The notes: generated by a model from the letters alone, not told the origin. 55,225 nt of DNA from an uncultured Collinsella sp. (GCA_900539035.1 UQAU01000012.1:1-55225); one strand, 5' to 3'; numbered from the stretch's first letter, positions 1 through 8,788 are shown. Numbers and translations: made by a program.

Positions 1-1
1 C

Positions 2-445
2 GAGCTGGACGCGGCGGGCATTCCCCACGAGGAGCTGTTCTTCGACGCCGAGCCCACGATGACCGGCGAGGAGATCGCGCGCTCGCAGGGGGAGGATCCC
101 GACGCCGTCTTCAAGACCCTCGTCACCCAGGGCAAGTCCGGCGGCTACTACGTGTTCCTCGTGCCCGTGGCCGCCGAGCTCGACCTGAAGAAGGCGGCCG
201 CGGCGGCCGGCGAGAAGGCCATCGCCATGATCAAGGCCCGCGAGCTTCTGCCGCTCACCGGCTATGTGCACGGCGGCTGCTCGCCCATCGGCATGAAGAA
301 GCGCTTTCCCACCTTCGTGGATGAGACGGCCCAACTCTTCGATACGATTCACTTCTCGGGCGGCAAGGTGGGCTGCCAAATCCGCATGAACCCCGACGAC
401 CTCGCCCGCCTCATCCCCTTCCAATACGCCGACCTCACGGTGTAG
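2..445 (+). CDS. ybaK: YbaK/EbsC-family Cys-tRNA(Pro) deacylase, 5' end cut by window
   Basis: The reading frame is already open at base 2, so the start lies upstream of the window; 147 residues are visible. The family hydrolyses cysteine mischarged onto tRNA(Pro), in trans, in the cytoplasm. The segment DAVFKTLV (just after GEDP) matches the conserved stretch carrying the family's key lysine. GGCSPIGMKKRFP, ending in KRFP, and a final IPFQYADLTV block are also typical of YbaK. The usual length is about 155-165 residues, so only a few N-terminal residues are missing. The stop is followed 21 bp later by a priA-like start in the same direction. Family assignment is confident; substrate specificity is inferred from the family. 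Confidence 0.9.
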   Translation, partial: ELDAAGIPHEELFFDAEPTMTGEEIARSQGEDPDAVFKTLVTQGKSGGYYVFLVPVAAELDLKKAAAAAGEKAIAMIKARELLPLTGYVHGGCSPIGMKKRFPTFVDETAQLFDTIHFSGGKVGCQIRMNPDDLARLIPFQYADLTV

Positions 446-466
446 GCTTGCGGTATACTGGCGGGC

Positions 467-667
467 ATGAACATTGCCTCGGTCATAGTCGACATTCCTA
501 CCCAAGCTCTCGACACCCCCTATTCCTACGCGGTTCCCGACGAGATGCTCGTCGGGGAAGGGGGGCGTCCGGCCGCGGTGGGCTGCGCCGCCTCGCCCAA
601 GCCGCAGAAAAAGGTAGATTTTCAGGCATGTCCCAAAAATCTACCTTTGCTGTGCGTTAGCCCATGA
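467..667 (+). pseudogene. priA: Truncated N-terminus of primosomal protein PriA
   Basis: The first 28 codons read MNIASVIVDIPTQALDTPYS and continue YAVPDEML, the characteristic start of PriA helicase (the DNA-binding domain used in replication restart). Beyond about base 551 the similarity is lost, apart from a possible VGCA that PriA also has, and the frame ends after 66 codons instead of about 700 or more. A perfect palindrome at 610-648 sits in the broken part, and the frame runs 11 bp into the 3' end of the convergent protease gene. The sequence shows a priA start with no body. A deletion or rearrangement at the palindrome, or a misassembly, would each explain it. Confidence 0.7.
610..648. 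repeat. Perfect 13-bp inverted repeat at the priA break
   Basis: The arms AAAGGTAGATTTT (610-622) and AAAATCTACCTTT (636-648) are exact reverse complements around a 13-nt loop, caggcatgtccca. The element lies between the priA remnant and the stop of the minus-strand protease. It could act as a bidirectional terminator for the convergent pair, or be one copy of a dispersed intergenic repeat. Confidence 0.7.
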
Positions 668-3600
668 GGTCGACGACGTTAAAGCCGGCGTTGCTCTTGG
701 CGATGACGTCTCGGCCGCCAAAGACGCAGGTGGGTGAGACGGCTGCGATGCGCGTCACGTCGGCGCCGAGCGAGCGAAGCTCACCGGGCGTGGCGGCGAG
801 CATCTGGGCGCGGCGCTCCTCGCGTGCGTGCGGATCGAGCCCGGCCAGGTAGGTCGTGTTGCGGCGCTTGGTGAGCGCGTACGGCTTCACCGGCGCGTCC
901 ATGCCGCTTACGCAGCTCACGATAAAGCCCTCAAAGGCGGCCTCGTCGGGCTCAAAGCTGCCAAGCCATGCGCCCGCGCGCTCCACGCGCTCAATCGAAG
1001 GATCGATCGCCGGGTCGCGGTAGGTGTAGAACGCCGTCTGGCGCTCGCCGGCTGCGCGGAATCCGCAGCCGTACGCACCGCCCTTCACGCGAATCTCGTT
1101 CCACAGGTAATCGTAGGAGAGCGCGTTGGCAGCCACGGCCCAAGCGCCTGTCACGTCAATGCCCAGGCGACGCGGATCGCACGCACGCGCGGCAAAGCAG
1201 ATGTCGCTGGGGATCACGAAAGCCTCGTGGCGGTCGCACGGCGTCGGCACCGCGAGCGCGCCGCGGTCGGCACCATCGCCCGCACCCAGCCCCAGGTCGC
1301 CCGCGGCATCCCAGTACGCGTCAAAGTCCTCGTCGCTGCCGGTAAAGCTCGCCATGCAGCCATCGGCCACAAAGATACGCTCCGCCAGCTCGGCAAGCTT
1401 GGTACGCAGCCCGTCCACGCGCTCGTCAAAGTGCTCGAGCAAATCGCGCAGGAACAGGTAGAAGTCTACGCCCGAGAGCTGCTCACGCACCACGGCCGAA
1501 GGCGAGCTGTAGCTCATCGCGCGACCGAGCGCCGCCGAGTGGCCGTTGTTGATAAAGCCCTGCTCAAGCCCAATGCGAATCTGCGTGAGCACGTCTCGCA
1601 CGCGGTCGGCGTCGGCGTCTGCCAAAAGCGTGCTCGACCACACCTCGCGCGGCAGGCTTGCCAGCGCATCGATTTTCTCGGACAGGGCGCCGGCACTCAC
1701 CAGCAGGTAGGGGCGCACGCCGTCCACGTCGGGTTGGGTCATGACCTCGGTCGTAAAGCTCAAAAAGCCCAGCTTGCCGGCGAGCAAGTTGTCGAGCTCC
1801 TCGGCCGAGTGCTCGCGCGTGGGCAGCTGCTTAAGCAGGCGGCAGAGCAGTGTCACATAGGGCAGGTCCTCAAACGCGACGCAGCTCAGGTCGAAATACT
1901 GCATGGCGTAGGCCAGACGGTTGGTGGGGATGCCGTGGCGCAGGCAGGGGATGGGCGCAGTGGTGTCCACGACCAGTGGCGGCTCGGGGCGCGCCTCGCC
2001 AATGTCGGACACGCGCAGGCGCGGCAGCGTGGCCTTGGCCTCGGGCGTGTCCTCGGCCTCCTGCGCGGCGCGCAGCACAGCCGTGCGCTCGACCACGTCG
2101 GCCAGCTCGGCATCGGTCATGGCATCGCGCTTGGCTGCCAGCTCGGCGGCCTCGGCGCTCTCCGAACCCTCGGTGGCGTCAACCGGCACCAGCTCGACCA
2201 GCGCCATGTGGTCGTTTTCCAGCACCAGCTCGCGCAGCAGGTCCTCAAAGTAGCTGCCGTCCAGCTCGCCACGAAGCTCCTCGTACACCGGGCCGTACTT
2301 GAGCGCCAGCGTCGCGGCGTCGTCATCGTAGAGCCACGTGCTCAGCGCGTCGCACGCAATGGCCACGCCGTCGGCGATGCCGTAGTCGCGCTGACGCAGG
2401 TCGTATTCGTTGCTGCTGATGATGGCTTCCAGGCGCTCGCGCGGAACGCCATGCTCGCATAGGTCGCGGCAGGCGTCCTGGAACACGCGGCGCAGCTCGC
2501 GCGCCACGCCGGGCTGTGCGTTTTGCAGCATGATGAGCTCGTAGGGCTGCAGGCTCTCGGCCGCGGTGTAGCTCACCACGTTGCCGCCCAGGCCGGCGGC
2601 CAGAATGGCCTTCTTAACCGGCGCTTCGTTGGAGCCCAGCAGCGCCTCGAACAGGATATCCGCCGCGATCGTTCGCTTGCGGTCGAGCGCGCTGCCCAGC
2701 ACCAGGCCCATGCCTACCAGGGCGTTTTCGGGCGTGGTGGCCATTTCGACGCGCTTATACTCGCAGGTCACAGGCTCCTGCACGTCCAGCGGATTGGGCG
2801 CCAGCGTAGACGGGTCCTCGCCGGCGGCGACGGCAGCGTCCATGCGGCGACTCGCGGCACTCGGCTGCGACAGATAGCGCTCGTCCAAAAAGGCCAGTGC
2901 GCGGTCCACGTCCAGGTCGCCGTAGAGCGTGATATAGGAGTTGGAAGGATTGTAGTGGCGCGCGTGCGTATCCAGGAACTGCTCGTAGGTGAGCGCAGGG
3001 ATCGCGCGTGGGTCACCGCCGCTCTCGTGCGCATAGGCGGTGTCGGGATAGAGCGCGGCGTTGACGGCGTCGTCCAGCACGCTCATGGGGTCGGACAACG
3101 CGCCCTTCATCTCGTTGAACACCACGCCGTTATAGCGCAGCGTGCCCTCGTGCAGGCTTGCGGCGCTGCCGTCGCCCTCGCCCTCGGCGCCCTCCGGCAG
3201 GTCCAACTCGTAGTGCCAGCCCTCCTGCTCAAAAATGGTGGGTTTGGTGTAGATGGCCGGGTTGAACACAGCGTCCAGGTACACGTCCATTAGGTTGTAC
3301 AGATCCTGCTCGTTGGTGGTGGCAACGGGGTAGATGGTCTTGTCGGGGTAGGTCATGGCGTTGAGGAACGTCTGCATGGAGCTCTTGATCAGGTCGACAA
3401 ACGGCTCCTTGACGGGGAACTTAGCCGACCCGCACAGCACCGAGTGCTCAAGAATATGGAATACGCCGGTGGAATCGGCCGGCGGCGTCTTAAAGCCAAT
3501 GGCAAAGGCCTTGTTCTCGTCGTCGCACGCCAGGTACAGTAGGCGAGCGCCCGAGGCGGTGTGGCGCAGCACGTAAGCGTCCGAGTCGAGCTCGGGCACG

Positions 3601-3695
3601 GTCTCGCAGCGCTCGACGGCAAAGCCGTGGCAGGTAGTGCCAGGCACCAGCAGTGCGGCGGCAGCGGCGCGCGGGTCGGTTGAGGTGGTAGGCAT
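657..3695 (-). CDS. M16C-family zinc metalloprotease (presequence protease / insulinase-like)
   Basis: This 1012-residue cytoplasmic zinc protease is of the PreP/HypA type, in which two M16 halves close around small peptides or unfolded chains. The inverted zinc motif HILEH is at residues 80-84, followed by SVLCGS, and the downstream zinc-ligand region VVFNEMKGALSDP is present. The length is about right for M16C (around 970-1000). The frame stays open upstream to 3953, but ATG at 3695 is preferred: AAAGGAGAC lies just upstream of it, and the extra N-terminal residues come from the repeat region. The gene is convergent with ybaK and the priA remnant. It is probably a peptide-scavenging or quality-control enzyme; the substrate is unknown. 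Confidence 0.92.
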   Translation of the reverse strand: MPTTSTDPRAAAAALLVPGTTCHGFAVERCETVPELDSDAYVLRHTASGARLLYLACDDENKAFAIGFKTPPADSTGVFHILEHSVLCGSAKFPVKEPFVDLIKSSMQTFLNAMTYPDKTIYPVATTNEQDLYNLMDVYLDAVFNPAIYTKPTIFEQEGWHYELDLPEGAEGEGDGSAASLHEGTLRYNGVVFNEMKGALSDPMSVLDDAVNAALYPDTAYAHESGGDPRAIPALTYEQFLDTHARHYNPSNSYITLYGDLDVDRALAFLDERYLSQPSAASRRMDAAVAAGEDPSTLAPNPLDVQEPVTCEYKRVEMATTPENALVGMGLVLGSALDRKRTIAADILFEALLGSNEAPVKKAILAAGLGGNVVSYTAAESLQPYELIMLQNAQPGVARELRRVFQDACRDLCEHGVPRERLEAIISSNEYDLRQRDYGIADGVAIACDALSTWLYDDDAATLALKYGPVYEELRGELDGSYFEDLLRELVLENDHMALVELVPVDATEGSESAEAAELAAKRDAMTDAELADVVERTAVLRAAQEAEDTPEAKATLPRLRVSDIGEARPEPPLVVDTTAPIPCLRHGIPTNRLAYAMQYFDLSCVAFEDLPYVTLLCRLLKQLPTREHSAEELDNLLAGKLGFLSFTTEVMTQPDVDGVRPYLLVSAGALSEKIDALASLPREVWSSTLLADADADRVRDVLTQIRIGLEQGFINNGHSAALGRAMSYSSPSAVVREQLSGVDFYLFLRDLLEHFDERVDGLRTKLAELAERIFVADGCMASFTGSDEDFDAYWDAAGDLGLGAGDGADRGALAVPTPCDRHEAFVIPSDICFAARACDPRRLGIDVTGAWAVAANALSYDYLWNEIRVKGGAYGCGFRAAGERQTAFYTYRDPAIDPSIERVERAGAWLGSFEPDEAAFEGFIVSCVSGMDAPVKPYALTKRRNTTYLAGLDPHAREERRAQMLAATPGELRSLGADVTRIAAVSPTCVFGGRDVIAKSNAGFNVVDLMG

Positions 3696-3860
3696 ATGCA
3701 GTCTCCTTTGACGCCCCAGCGGGGGCGAATCGAGTCGAATCTTCGAGAGTATACCCATATGGGGCCGCGACCCTGCGGCGAACTGGAGACGATGCAGCCG
3801 GATTGGGCATAGGTCTCGCGTGCCCGCCGCACGAGCGTGGAAAATTGGACACTCGCCAAA

Positions 3861-4009
3861 CGAGAGTGGATATTCGGACGGACGAGCGAGGATTTCCGGA
3901 TACCTATCGAACGAGAGTGGATATTTGGACGGAATTTGCCGCAAAAGCCCCAAAAACCGTCCAAATATCCACTCTCGATATCCGACCGTCCGAAAATCCT
4001 CGCTCGTCC
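3861..4009. repeat. Nested direct and inverted repeats upstream of the M16C gene
   Basis: A 21-bp unit beginning CGAGAGTGGATATT occurs at 3861-3881 and 3912-3932 in direct orientation (one T/C difference). It occurs again in exact inverse at 3957-3977. A second unit, GGACGAGCGAGGATTT, occurs near 3880-3895 and inverted near 3994-4009. Together they form a long stem-loop whose apical loop is 24 nt (3933-3956). With the next entry this accounts for the 609-bp gene-free gap 3696-4304, where I see no coding sequence. Confidence 0.75.
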
Positions 4010-4049
4010 ATCACTCGCGTATCTCTCGTCTCTCATTCGTCTCTAATAT

Positions 4050-4262
4050 GAGAGATGACAGGAAGATGAGAGAAAAATATGAGAGATAACTGAGCAGCAA
4101 AGAGACGGGCAATCATGGTATTGTCTCAATACCGATTGTTCTACCAGCAAAAATATGTATAAATGAAGCAAATTGTAGACATTCCATCTCTATCTATCTC
4201 TTATCTCTAAGCCGAGAGATAGAGAGATAGATGAGAGATAATTACGAGAGATAACTGAGAGA
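4050..4262. repeat. Cluster of GAGAGAT motifs upstream of the ATP-binding regulator
   Basis: GAGAGAT or close variants recur at least six times. GAGAGATAACTGAG is repeated exactly at 4081-4094 and 4246-4259. Between about 4186 and 4241 a TCTCTATCTATCTC-type stretch is followed by its imperfect inverse, giving a palindromic core around 4211. The array lies directly ahead of the 4305 gene, whose C-terminal part resembles a winged helix, so an operator array is plausible. Promoter elements could not be separated from the repeats. Confidence 0.55.
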
Positions 4263-4304
4263 CGAGGGAAATCTATCCGCGGCATTCTCCGCAGGACTGA
4301 GCGA

Positions 4305-5474
4305 GTGGAGCTTCAGGGCGTCATCGTTCTTGTCATTACGATTGAGGAGCTCGACCCGTCGAGCAAGCCTTGCTATGTCATAGAGCGGGGCACTCAAGGT
4401 GGCAGCTACAAGCGCATCGATGACAAAGATGTCCCGCTTTCGTCGACCGAGGTGCTCGCATTGGCGTCATACGGTCGAGCGACTCCGAGCGATCGCGACG
4501 CGGTGGCGGGCGCGGGCGCGGACGATCTCGACGAGGCACTGGTCGACCGTACGATAGATCGGGCTTTCTCGTTGACGCCTCGGGCAATGCGCGGCGCGCC
4601 GGACAAACAAACGAAGCTGGAGCGCCTAAATTTCCTTGATTCCCAGGGCAATGTCACCAAGGCTGGACTCCTGGCTGCGGGCACCTACCCTCAGCAGTTT
4701 TATCCCAAGCTCTTTATCGATGTGGCGGTCCATGCCGGAACGCAGAAGGGCGCCGCGGGTTCGTTGAGGTTCATGGACCGCACAATCTGTGAGGGAACGT
4801 CGGGCGAGATGATCTCGGATGCTGTCGTGGCCGTCGCCAAGAATTTGCGGCGAACCTCGACCGTCCAAGGCGTCTCGCGTGTCGACTCGCTTGAGATTCC
4901 CGAGGAGGTTCTGCGCGAGGCAATCGCCAACGCCGTAATCCATCGAGAATACGGGGATCGGTTCTGTGGACAATCGATTGCCGTCGACGTCTTTGACGAT
5001 CGTGTCGAGGTGACGAATCCTGGCGGCTTTTACGGGGGAAAGACTCGCGAGAACTTGTTTGATGGCAGCTCCCGATGCCGTAACGCGACGCTTGTGAAGC
5101 TCATGTCGATTGTTCCGCTGCCGGATGGCGCAGGTTCGCCGGCTGAGGGCAATGGCTCGGGCATCCCGATGATGATTGATGCCATGCGCGCGCATGGTCT
5201 GGCCGAGCCCCTGTTCTGCCCGGGATTCGATCGGTTCAAGGTCGTACTTTACCGTTCAAAGATCGAGCCGGTCGATCATGGCGGGGGCTTAATTGTGACG
5301 GCACTCAAACACTACGGCGAGCTGGGGACGCGCGAGCTGGCAGAGCACACAGGGCTCACAATTTCCCAGGTTAGGTCGCGCGTCAACGCGCTCATTGCTC
5401 AAGGCGAGCTTGAGCCCACGGCGCCGGCGACGAGCCGCAACCGCAAGTATCGACTGTCGGAGCGCGTGGGATAG
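4305..5474 (+). CDS. ATP-binding / winged-helix regulator lacking its AlbA_2 N-terminus
   Basis: This 389-residue protein matches the middle and C-terminal part of the Schlafen/AlbA_2 plus HATPase_c_4 family, often called RecG-like transcriptional regulators. ITIEELDPSSKPCYV then GGSYKRIDD is the segment that normally follows the AlbA_2 domain. EVLREAIANAVIHREYGDR and VEVTNPGGFYGG are the ATPase-fold motifs. A winged-helix-like tail (GTRELAEHTGLTISQVRSRV) closes it. The roughly 110-residue AlbA_2 domain is absent, and the upstream DNA is repeat sequence. The start is GTG with a poor ribosome site. It may be a decayed gene or a short regulator using the upstream GAGAGAT array; family confident, function uncertain. 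Confidence 0.65.
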   Translation: MELQGVIVLVITIEELDPSSKPCYVIERGTQGGSYKRIDDKDVPLSSTEVLALASYGRATPSDRDAVAGAGADDLDEALVDRTIDRAFSLTPRAMRGAPDKQTKLERLNFLDSQGNVTKAGLLAAGTYPQQFYPKLFIDVAVHAGTQKGAAGSLRFMDRTICEGTSGEMISDAVVAVAKNLRRTSTVQGVSRVDSLEIPEEVLREAIANAVIHREYGDRFCGQSIAVDVFDDRVEVTNPGGFYGGKTRENLFDGSSRCRNATLVKLMSIVPLPDGAGSPAEGNGSGIPMMIDAMRAHGLAEPLFCPGFDRFKVVLYRSKIEPVDHGGGLIVTALKHYGELGTRELAEHTGLTISQVRSRVNALIAQGELEPTAPATSRNRKYRLSERVG

Positions 5475-5574
5475 ATGCGTTAGTGGACGAGGCGACCCAA
5501 TAATCGACCCTCGATTGGCGTCCATTAAGGTAAAGCGGTTGTTGCCCAGTCGACGGTGATGCTAAAGACTCGGC

Positions 5575-6066
5575 TTACGCCGGCATGGCCCCGAACCCGT
5601 CTATCAAGAACAGCCTAAGAACCAGCTTGATGACATTTCCCGGTTTGACTTCGGCCGTGCCAAAGACGTGGCGCTCGGCGAGCTCGCTGCAGTATGCATA
5701 GATGTCGCGGATAAGGTCCGCGCCCGAAAGCGTAAACATGTAGCCTGCGTCCGAAAGCGCATTGGGCGCGGCGGGCAACTTGGCCATGTGGCAGAACGTT
5801 TGCAGGTCGGGCGCCATAGCGTCCTGGTAGCCAAGATGGTTGCCGTCTTCTTGTGCGGCGAGTTCCAGCTGGCGTACTCGATCCAGCGCCACTGCCAGCA
5901 CAAAGCTCGGCGTAGGCGCATTGACGTCCTGAGTGGTCGCCACAAGCCTGCCCGCTGCCTGCGTGACAAGCCAAGCGACCTCGCGCTGGCAACGCACGGC
6001 CTTGCGCGTAACCGGCTTGATGGACGAAGAAGAAACGCTTCCCTTAGGCGGATTCGAAACAGCCAC
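5575..6066 (-). CDS. Hypothetical protein, 163 residues
   Basis: I do not recognise this protein. It starts with GTG at 6066, chosen because GGGAGG lies five bases upstream. It is mostly helical-looking, with a Ser/Thr-rich, basic N-terminal tail followed by a body carrying Gln/Leu-rich stretches (VALDRVRQLELAAQEDG). There is no signal peptide, no clear membrane segment and no cysteine motif. It stands alone on the minus strand between two plus-strand accessory genes, so no operon context helps. Base composition is similar to its neighbours. Confidence 0.6.
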   Translation of the reverse strand: MAVSNPPKGSVSSSSIKPVTRKAVRCQREVAWLVTQAAGRLVATTQDVNAPTPSFVLAVALDRVRQLELAAQEDGNHLGYQDAMAPDLQTFCHMAKLPAAPNALSDAGYMFTLSGADLIRDIYAYCSELAERHVFGTAEVKPGNVIKLVLRLFLIDGFGAMPA

Positions 6067-6281
6067 AAGAACCTCCCATGAACAATCCGGCCCAACAAGC
6101 CCGGATGAAACACGTGCTACATCAGTATACAGGGAAGTGGGGCAGCGGGGTACAAACGCGCCAGCGGCAAACCGAGAGCATCAACGATGTGCCGATCGCG
6201 GAATGAGATCTCGTAATAATTGACTCTCGGCCATATTATTGAGGGGCATGACTCGCGTTCGTATGGTTGTAGGTGCTGGCG

Positions 6282-7364
6282 ATGAACGACATTGACCTTG
6301 CTGTTCCGTTGATGGATGGACCAAGCTATGACCGCGCCTGCAGTCTCGTGCCTTCCGAATACGTTGAGGCATGGGAGTGGTTTCTGGGTGAGGAACAGCG
6401 CGGCGGCGTTTGGACCAGCCTTCCGCACCACACCAAGGAAGATAGCCCTCAGTATCAGTACCGTTTGAGAATCGGCTCGGACTTCTTTCCCGTAACGCGG
6501 GATTCAGGGATCTTCTGGCCGGGCCAGGATCGGGTGAAGCAAGATCCCAATAAGATCTTTGCGCTTTCGGTCCATAACTCTAAAAAGAGCTTCTACACCG
6601 ATGTGCCTCCGCTCTATTTGGATGACGGTACGTGGGTCATTAAGTATTCGGTCCAAGCGCCAGGCGCCGTTGGTTCTCGAGACCAGAATTACAACCGTAA
6701 AATGCTCAACTGCATGGAATGTGGCGTCCCAGTCGGAGTCATATTTGCAACCGAGGTGGGCTATAAGGTGCTCGGCCTTGCGTTTGTTGAACGGTTCGAG
6801 CCCGAAAACGGATGGTTTGTTCTGCACGGTCCTGTTCATAAAGGCGGACCGGACCCTCGTTTTGCGCCCGACATGAGTTATCTGAAGCACATGCCCGTCG
6901 ATATTGAGTTTGCCGGACAGGGTACGACCGACGACGAAAAGGTCCGCTATGCGTTAAGGCGCGAGCGATTGGGGCAGCAATGGTTCCGCAAGCAGCTCGT
7001 TGCCGCCTATGATGGCCGTTGCGCGGTGTCGGACTGCGGCGTCAGCGAAGCTCTGGAGGCTGCACATATCGAGAATTACTCGGGACCCAAATCGCAGGTT
7101 GCCAGCAACGGCATTCTGCTTCGACGCGATCTTCATTCCCTATTTGATGCTCACCTGATTTCGTTTGAGCCTGTTTGCGGCGAATATCGGCTGTGCGGAT
7201 CGTACCTGCTGGATAAGACCGGCTACGCTTCCTTTGCGGGTGCGACGCTAAGGCAGCCGAATGAGCGTCAGTGGCGACCCAATACGGTGTTTCTTGAGGC
7301 CCATCGCATTGAGTTCGATCGCTCGGAAAAGAAGCGTGAAAAGGCGGGGCTTCTGCCGTATTAG
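6282..7364 (+). CDS. HNH endonuclease with an SRA/YDG-like N-terminal domain
   Basis: A 360-residue protein. The C-terminal HNH_2-type core has a Cys pair (C247 and C252), an AAHIE segment (H262), SNG (N276) and RRDLHSLFD (H285), the expected metal and catalytic positions. The N-terminal half has GGVW, a Tyr/Asp-rich core and DQNYNRKMLNCMECGVPV, resembling SRA/YDG-type readers of modified bases. Known relatives with this layout (McrA-like type IV enzymes) cut modified foreign DNA. ATG 6282 is preferred over GTG 6273 because AGGTG sits six bases upstream. No methyltransferase lies alongside, which fits a stand-alone modification-dependent nuclease. HNH is confident; the reader domain is inference. 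Confidence 0.75.
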   Translation: MNDIDLAVPLMDGPSYDRACSLVPSEYVEAWEWFLGEEQRGGVWTSLPHHTKEDSPQYQYRLRIGSDFFPVTRDSGIFWPGQDRVKQDPNKIFALSVHNSKKSFYTDVPPLYLDDGTWVIKYSVQAPGAVGSRDQNYNRKMLNCMECGVPVGVIFATEVGYKVLGLAFVERFEPENGWFVLHGPVHKGGPDPRFAPDMSYLKHMPVDIEFAGQGTTDDEKVRYALRRERLGQQWFRKQLVAAYDGRCAVSDCGVSEALEAAHIENYSGPKSQVASNGILLRRDLHSLFDAHLISFEPVCGEYRLCGSYLLDKTGYASFAGATLRQPNERQWRPNTVFLEAHRIEFDRSEKKREKAGLLPY

Positions 7365-7486
7365 CGTATTTGGCTTTGGCATTCTTTGACGATCATGTTG
7401 TTTGATCGGATCGCGTGGCGATGCAATCTCGCGCCCGCCCGCCGGTGCATGCTCTTCCTGTTTTGTATAGCGAGAGGGGAGCGTGT

Positions 7487-7771
7487 ATGAGCTGGCGAGG
7501 CGATATTGCGATGGGGAAGTACGGAAAACTGCCGCGTGCCCTTATAGACAACAATATGTTTCCGAGCGTAGAGGTTGATTGCGGGTCGTTTGTCGTCACC
7601 TGCCCTTGCTGCGGCTCGCAAATACCGTGTCTCGACATTCGGTTCATCGATGCGCGCGACAGACTCAGCGACGAAGTGAGAAAACAGACAGGCGTTCATA
7701 TGCCGGTGTATCCGGAGAAATGCCCTGTTTGTGGCCTCGATATCGTGTATGACGCCGGCGACGAGGGATAG
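7487..7771 (+). CDS. Small zinc-ribbon-like hypothetical protein
   Basis: This 94-residue protein has two CxxC knuckles (TCPCCG near residue 44 and KCPVCG near residue 84) separated by about 40 residues, the pattern of a zinc ribbon. The ATG at 7487 (MSWRGDIAMGKYGKLP) is preceded by GAGAGGGGAGC. The frame is open further upstream, but without a ribosome site. It follows the HNH nuclease by 122 bp in the same direction and might be co-transcribed. It has no membrane segment. Function is unknown. Confidence 0.6.
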   Translation: MSWRGDIAMGKYGKLPRALIDNNMFPSVEVDCGSFVVTCPCCGSQIPCLDIRFIDARDRLSDEVRKQTGVHMPVYPEKCPVCGLDIVYDAGDEG

Positions 7772-7808
7772 GTGATGCAGAGGAGTTGGCTGCGAGTGTC
7801 TTTTGCCT

Positions 7809-8495
7809 CTACAAATAAATCCCCTCACCGAGTTGTTTGTGGAACTCGGCGTGATAGTCGCGTGCCCAGGTAAAGAGCGCCTGGTCAAAGTCGGTACGCG
7901 TGGCCGGGACGCCAAAGACGCCGGCAACTTCGACGCGTATAAACTCCAGTGCCGGCAGCTTGTTGATGGCAGTGAGGGCAAACGGGGACGAGGGCTCCTC
8001 GAACAGATAGCGGCTGCCTTGCAGCGCGTCGCAACTGGTGCACGTGTTGCCGAGCGACGGGGCTTTGGAGGCTCGCGCGCCTACGGGCTTGTAGCCGCAG
8101 CGCTTATGAAGGTAGTCGCGGATCTCGCCCGGCACGCAGCCAAGAGCGGGCACGATGGCGAGTGCGTTGGCGTTGGCCGTGTCGATGGCAATGTGCCCGG
8201 CTTCGTTGGGCGCGTGCGCGATGACGATGCTCTCGTCGTTATCGGCTCGATAGGGAATGCCGAAGGCCGCGACCGAGGTCTCTTTGTGACACTTCCAGCA
8301 CTCGCGCTTGCCCAGTACTAGATATATATACGGCGCTGAGGGGTCGGATCGGTCAACACCGGGCAGCCACTCGGCAAAGGGCTCGGGGTTGACGCCGCTG
8401 GGCACATACCAGATCTTCTTGGTCCGGTCCCATTTGGCGCCCAGCGCCTTGGCTTCTTCTTTGTGCGAAAAGGGGACATCGAGCTCGGTGCGCAT
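7809..8495 (-). CDS. DUF5710-domain protein
   Basis: A 228-residue protein whose N-terminus (residues 1-45: DVPFSHKEEAKALGAKWD, then KKIWYVPSG) is a clear DUF5710 motif. This is a short domain also found next to primase or relaxase domains in plasmid proteins. A CWKCHKE pair and a later CTSC suggest a metal-binding site in the middle. ATG 8495 is chosen over longer upstream frames because AAGGAG lies just five bases before it. It is convergent with the zinc-ribbon gene. The domain name is secure; the biological role is unknown. Confidence 0.8.
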   Translation of the reverse strand: MRTELDVPFSHKEEAKALGAKWDRTKKIWYVPSGVNPEPFAEWLPGVDRSDPSAPYIYLVLGKRECWKCHKETSVAAFGIPYRADNDESIVIAHAPNEAGHIAIDTANANALAIVPALGCVPGEIRDYLHKRCGYKPVGARASKAPSLGNTCTSCDALQGSRYLFEEPSSPFALTAINKLPALEFIRVEVAGVFGVPATRTDFDQALFTWARDYHAEFHKQLGEGIYL

Positions 8496-8743
8496 GGCGG
8501 CTCCTTGGTGCTGCAGGTGCAAGTGACTCAAGGATACCGCAGGGTATGGACGTTGTGGCGTTTTGCCGAGAAGCTGCGGCTCAGATGGGTTCGAGACGCG
8601 TTGGTCTCGGCCTCGGTGGCTATTGGGGCGGTTTTGATTGACTGCGGGGTCGGCCGGGATAGGCGCTTGGGTCGCTGACGCAGTTTTGCGCATGGGCGGG
8701 GTGGTTGTTTGGGCGGTTGGAGCTGCCAGCGGATTTGGCGACA

Positions 8744-8780
8744 TAAAACAAAACAGCTCAGAGGCGAAGCCTCTGAGCTG
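8744..8780 (-). terminator. Intrinsic terminator of tRNA-Val
   Basis: On the minus strand a perfect hairpin (CAGCTCAGAGG and its complement around a TTCG-like loop, 8754-8780) is followed by a T-rich run (8744-8753). It lies nine bases past the CCA end of tRNA-Val. Confidence 0.9.
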
Positions 8781-8788
8781 CGAACATT

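Noticed and set aside
828..2462. Long open frame on the plus strand opposite the M16C protease
   Set aside because: It is a GC-bias shadow of a gene with HILEH and full family motifs; its own product is low-complexity His/Arg/Val-rich and has no ribosome site.
3861..4262. CRISPR array in the repeat-rich gap
   Set aside because: Repeats are irregularly spaced, partly inverted and lack uniform spacers; no cas gene is nearby.
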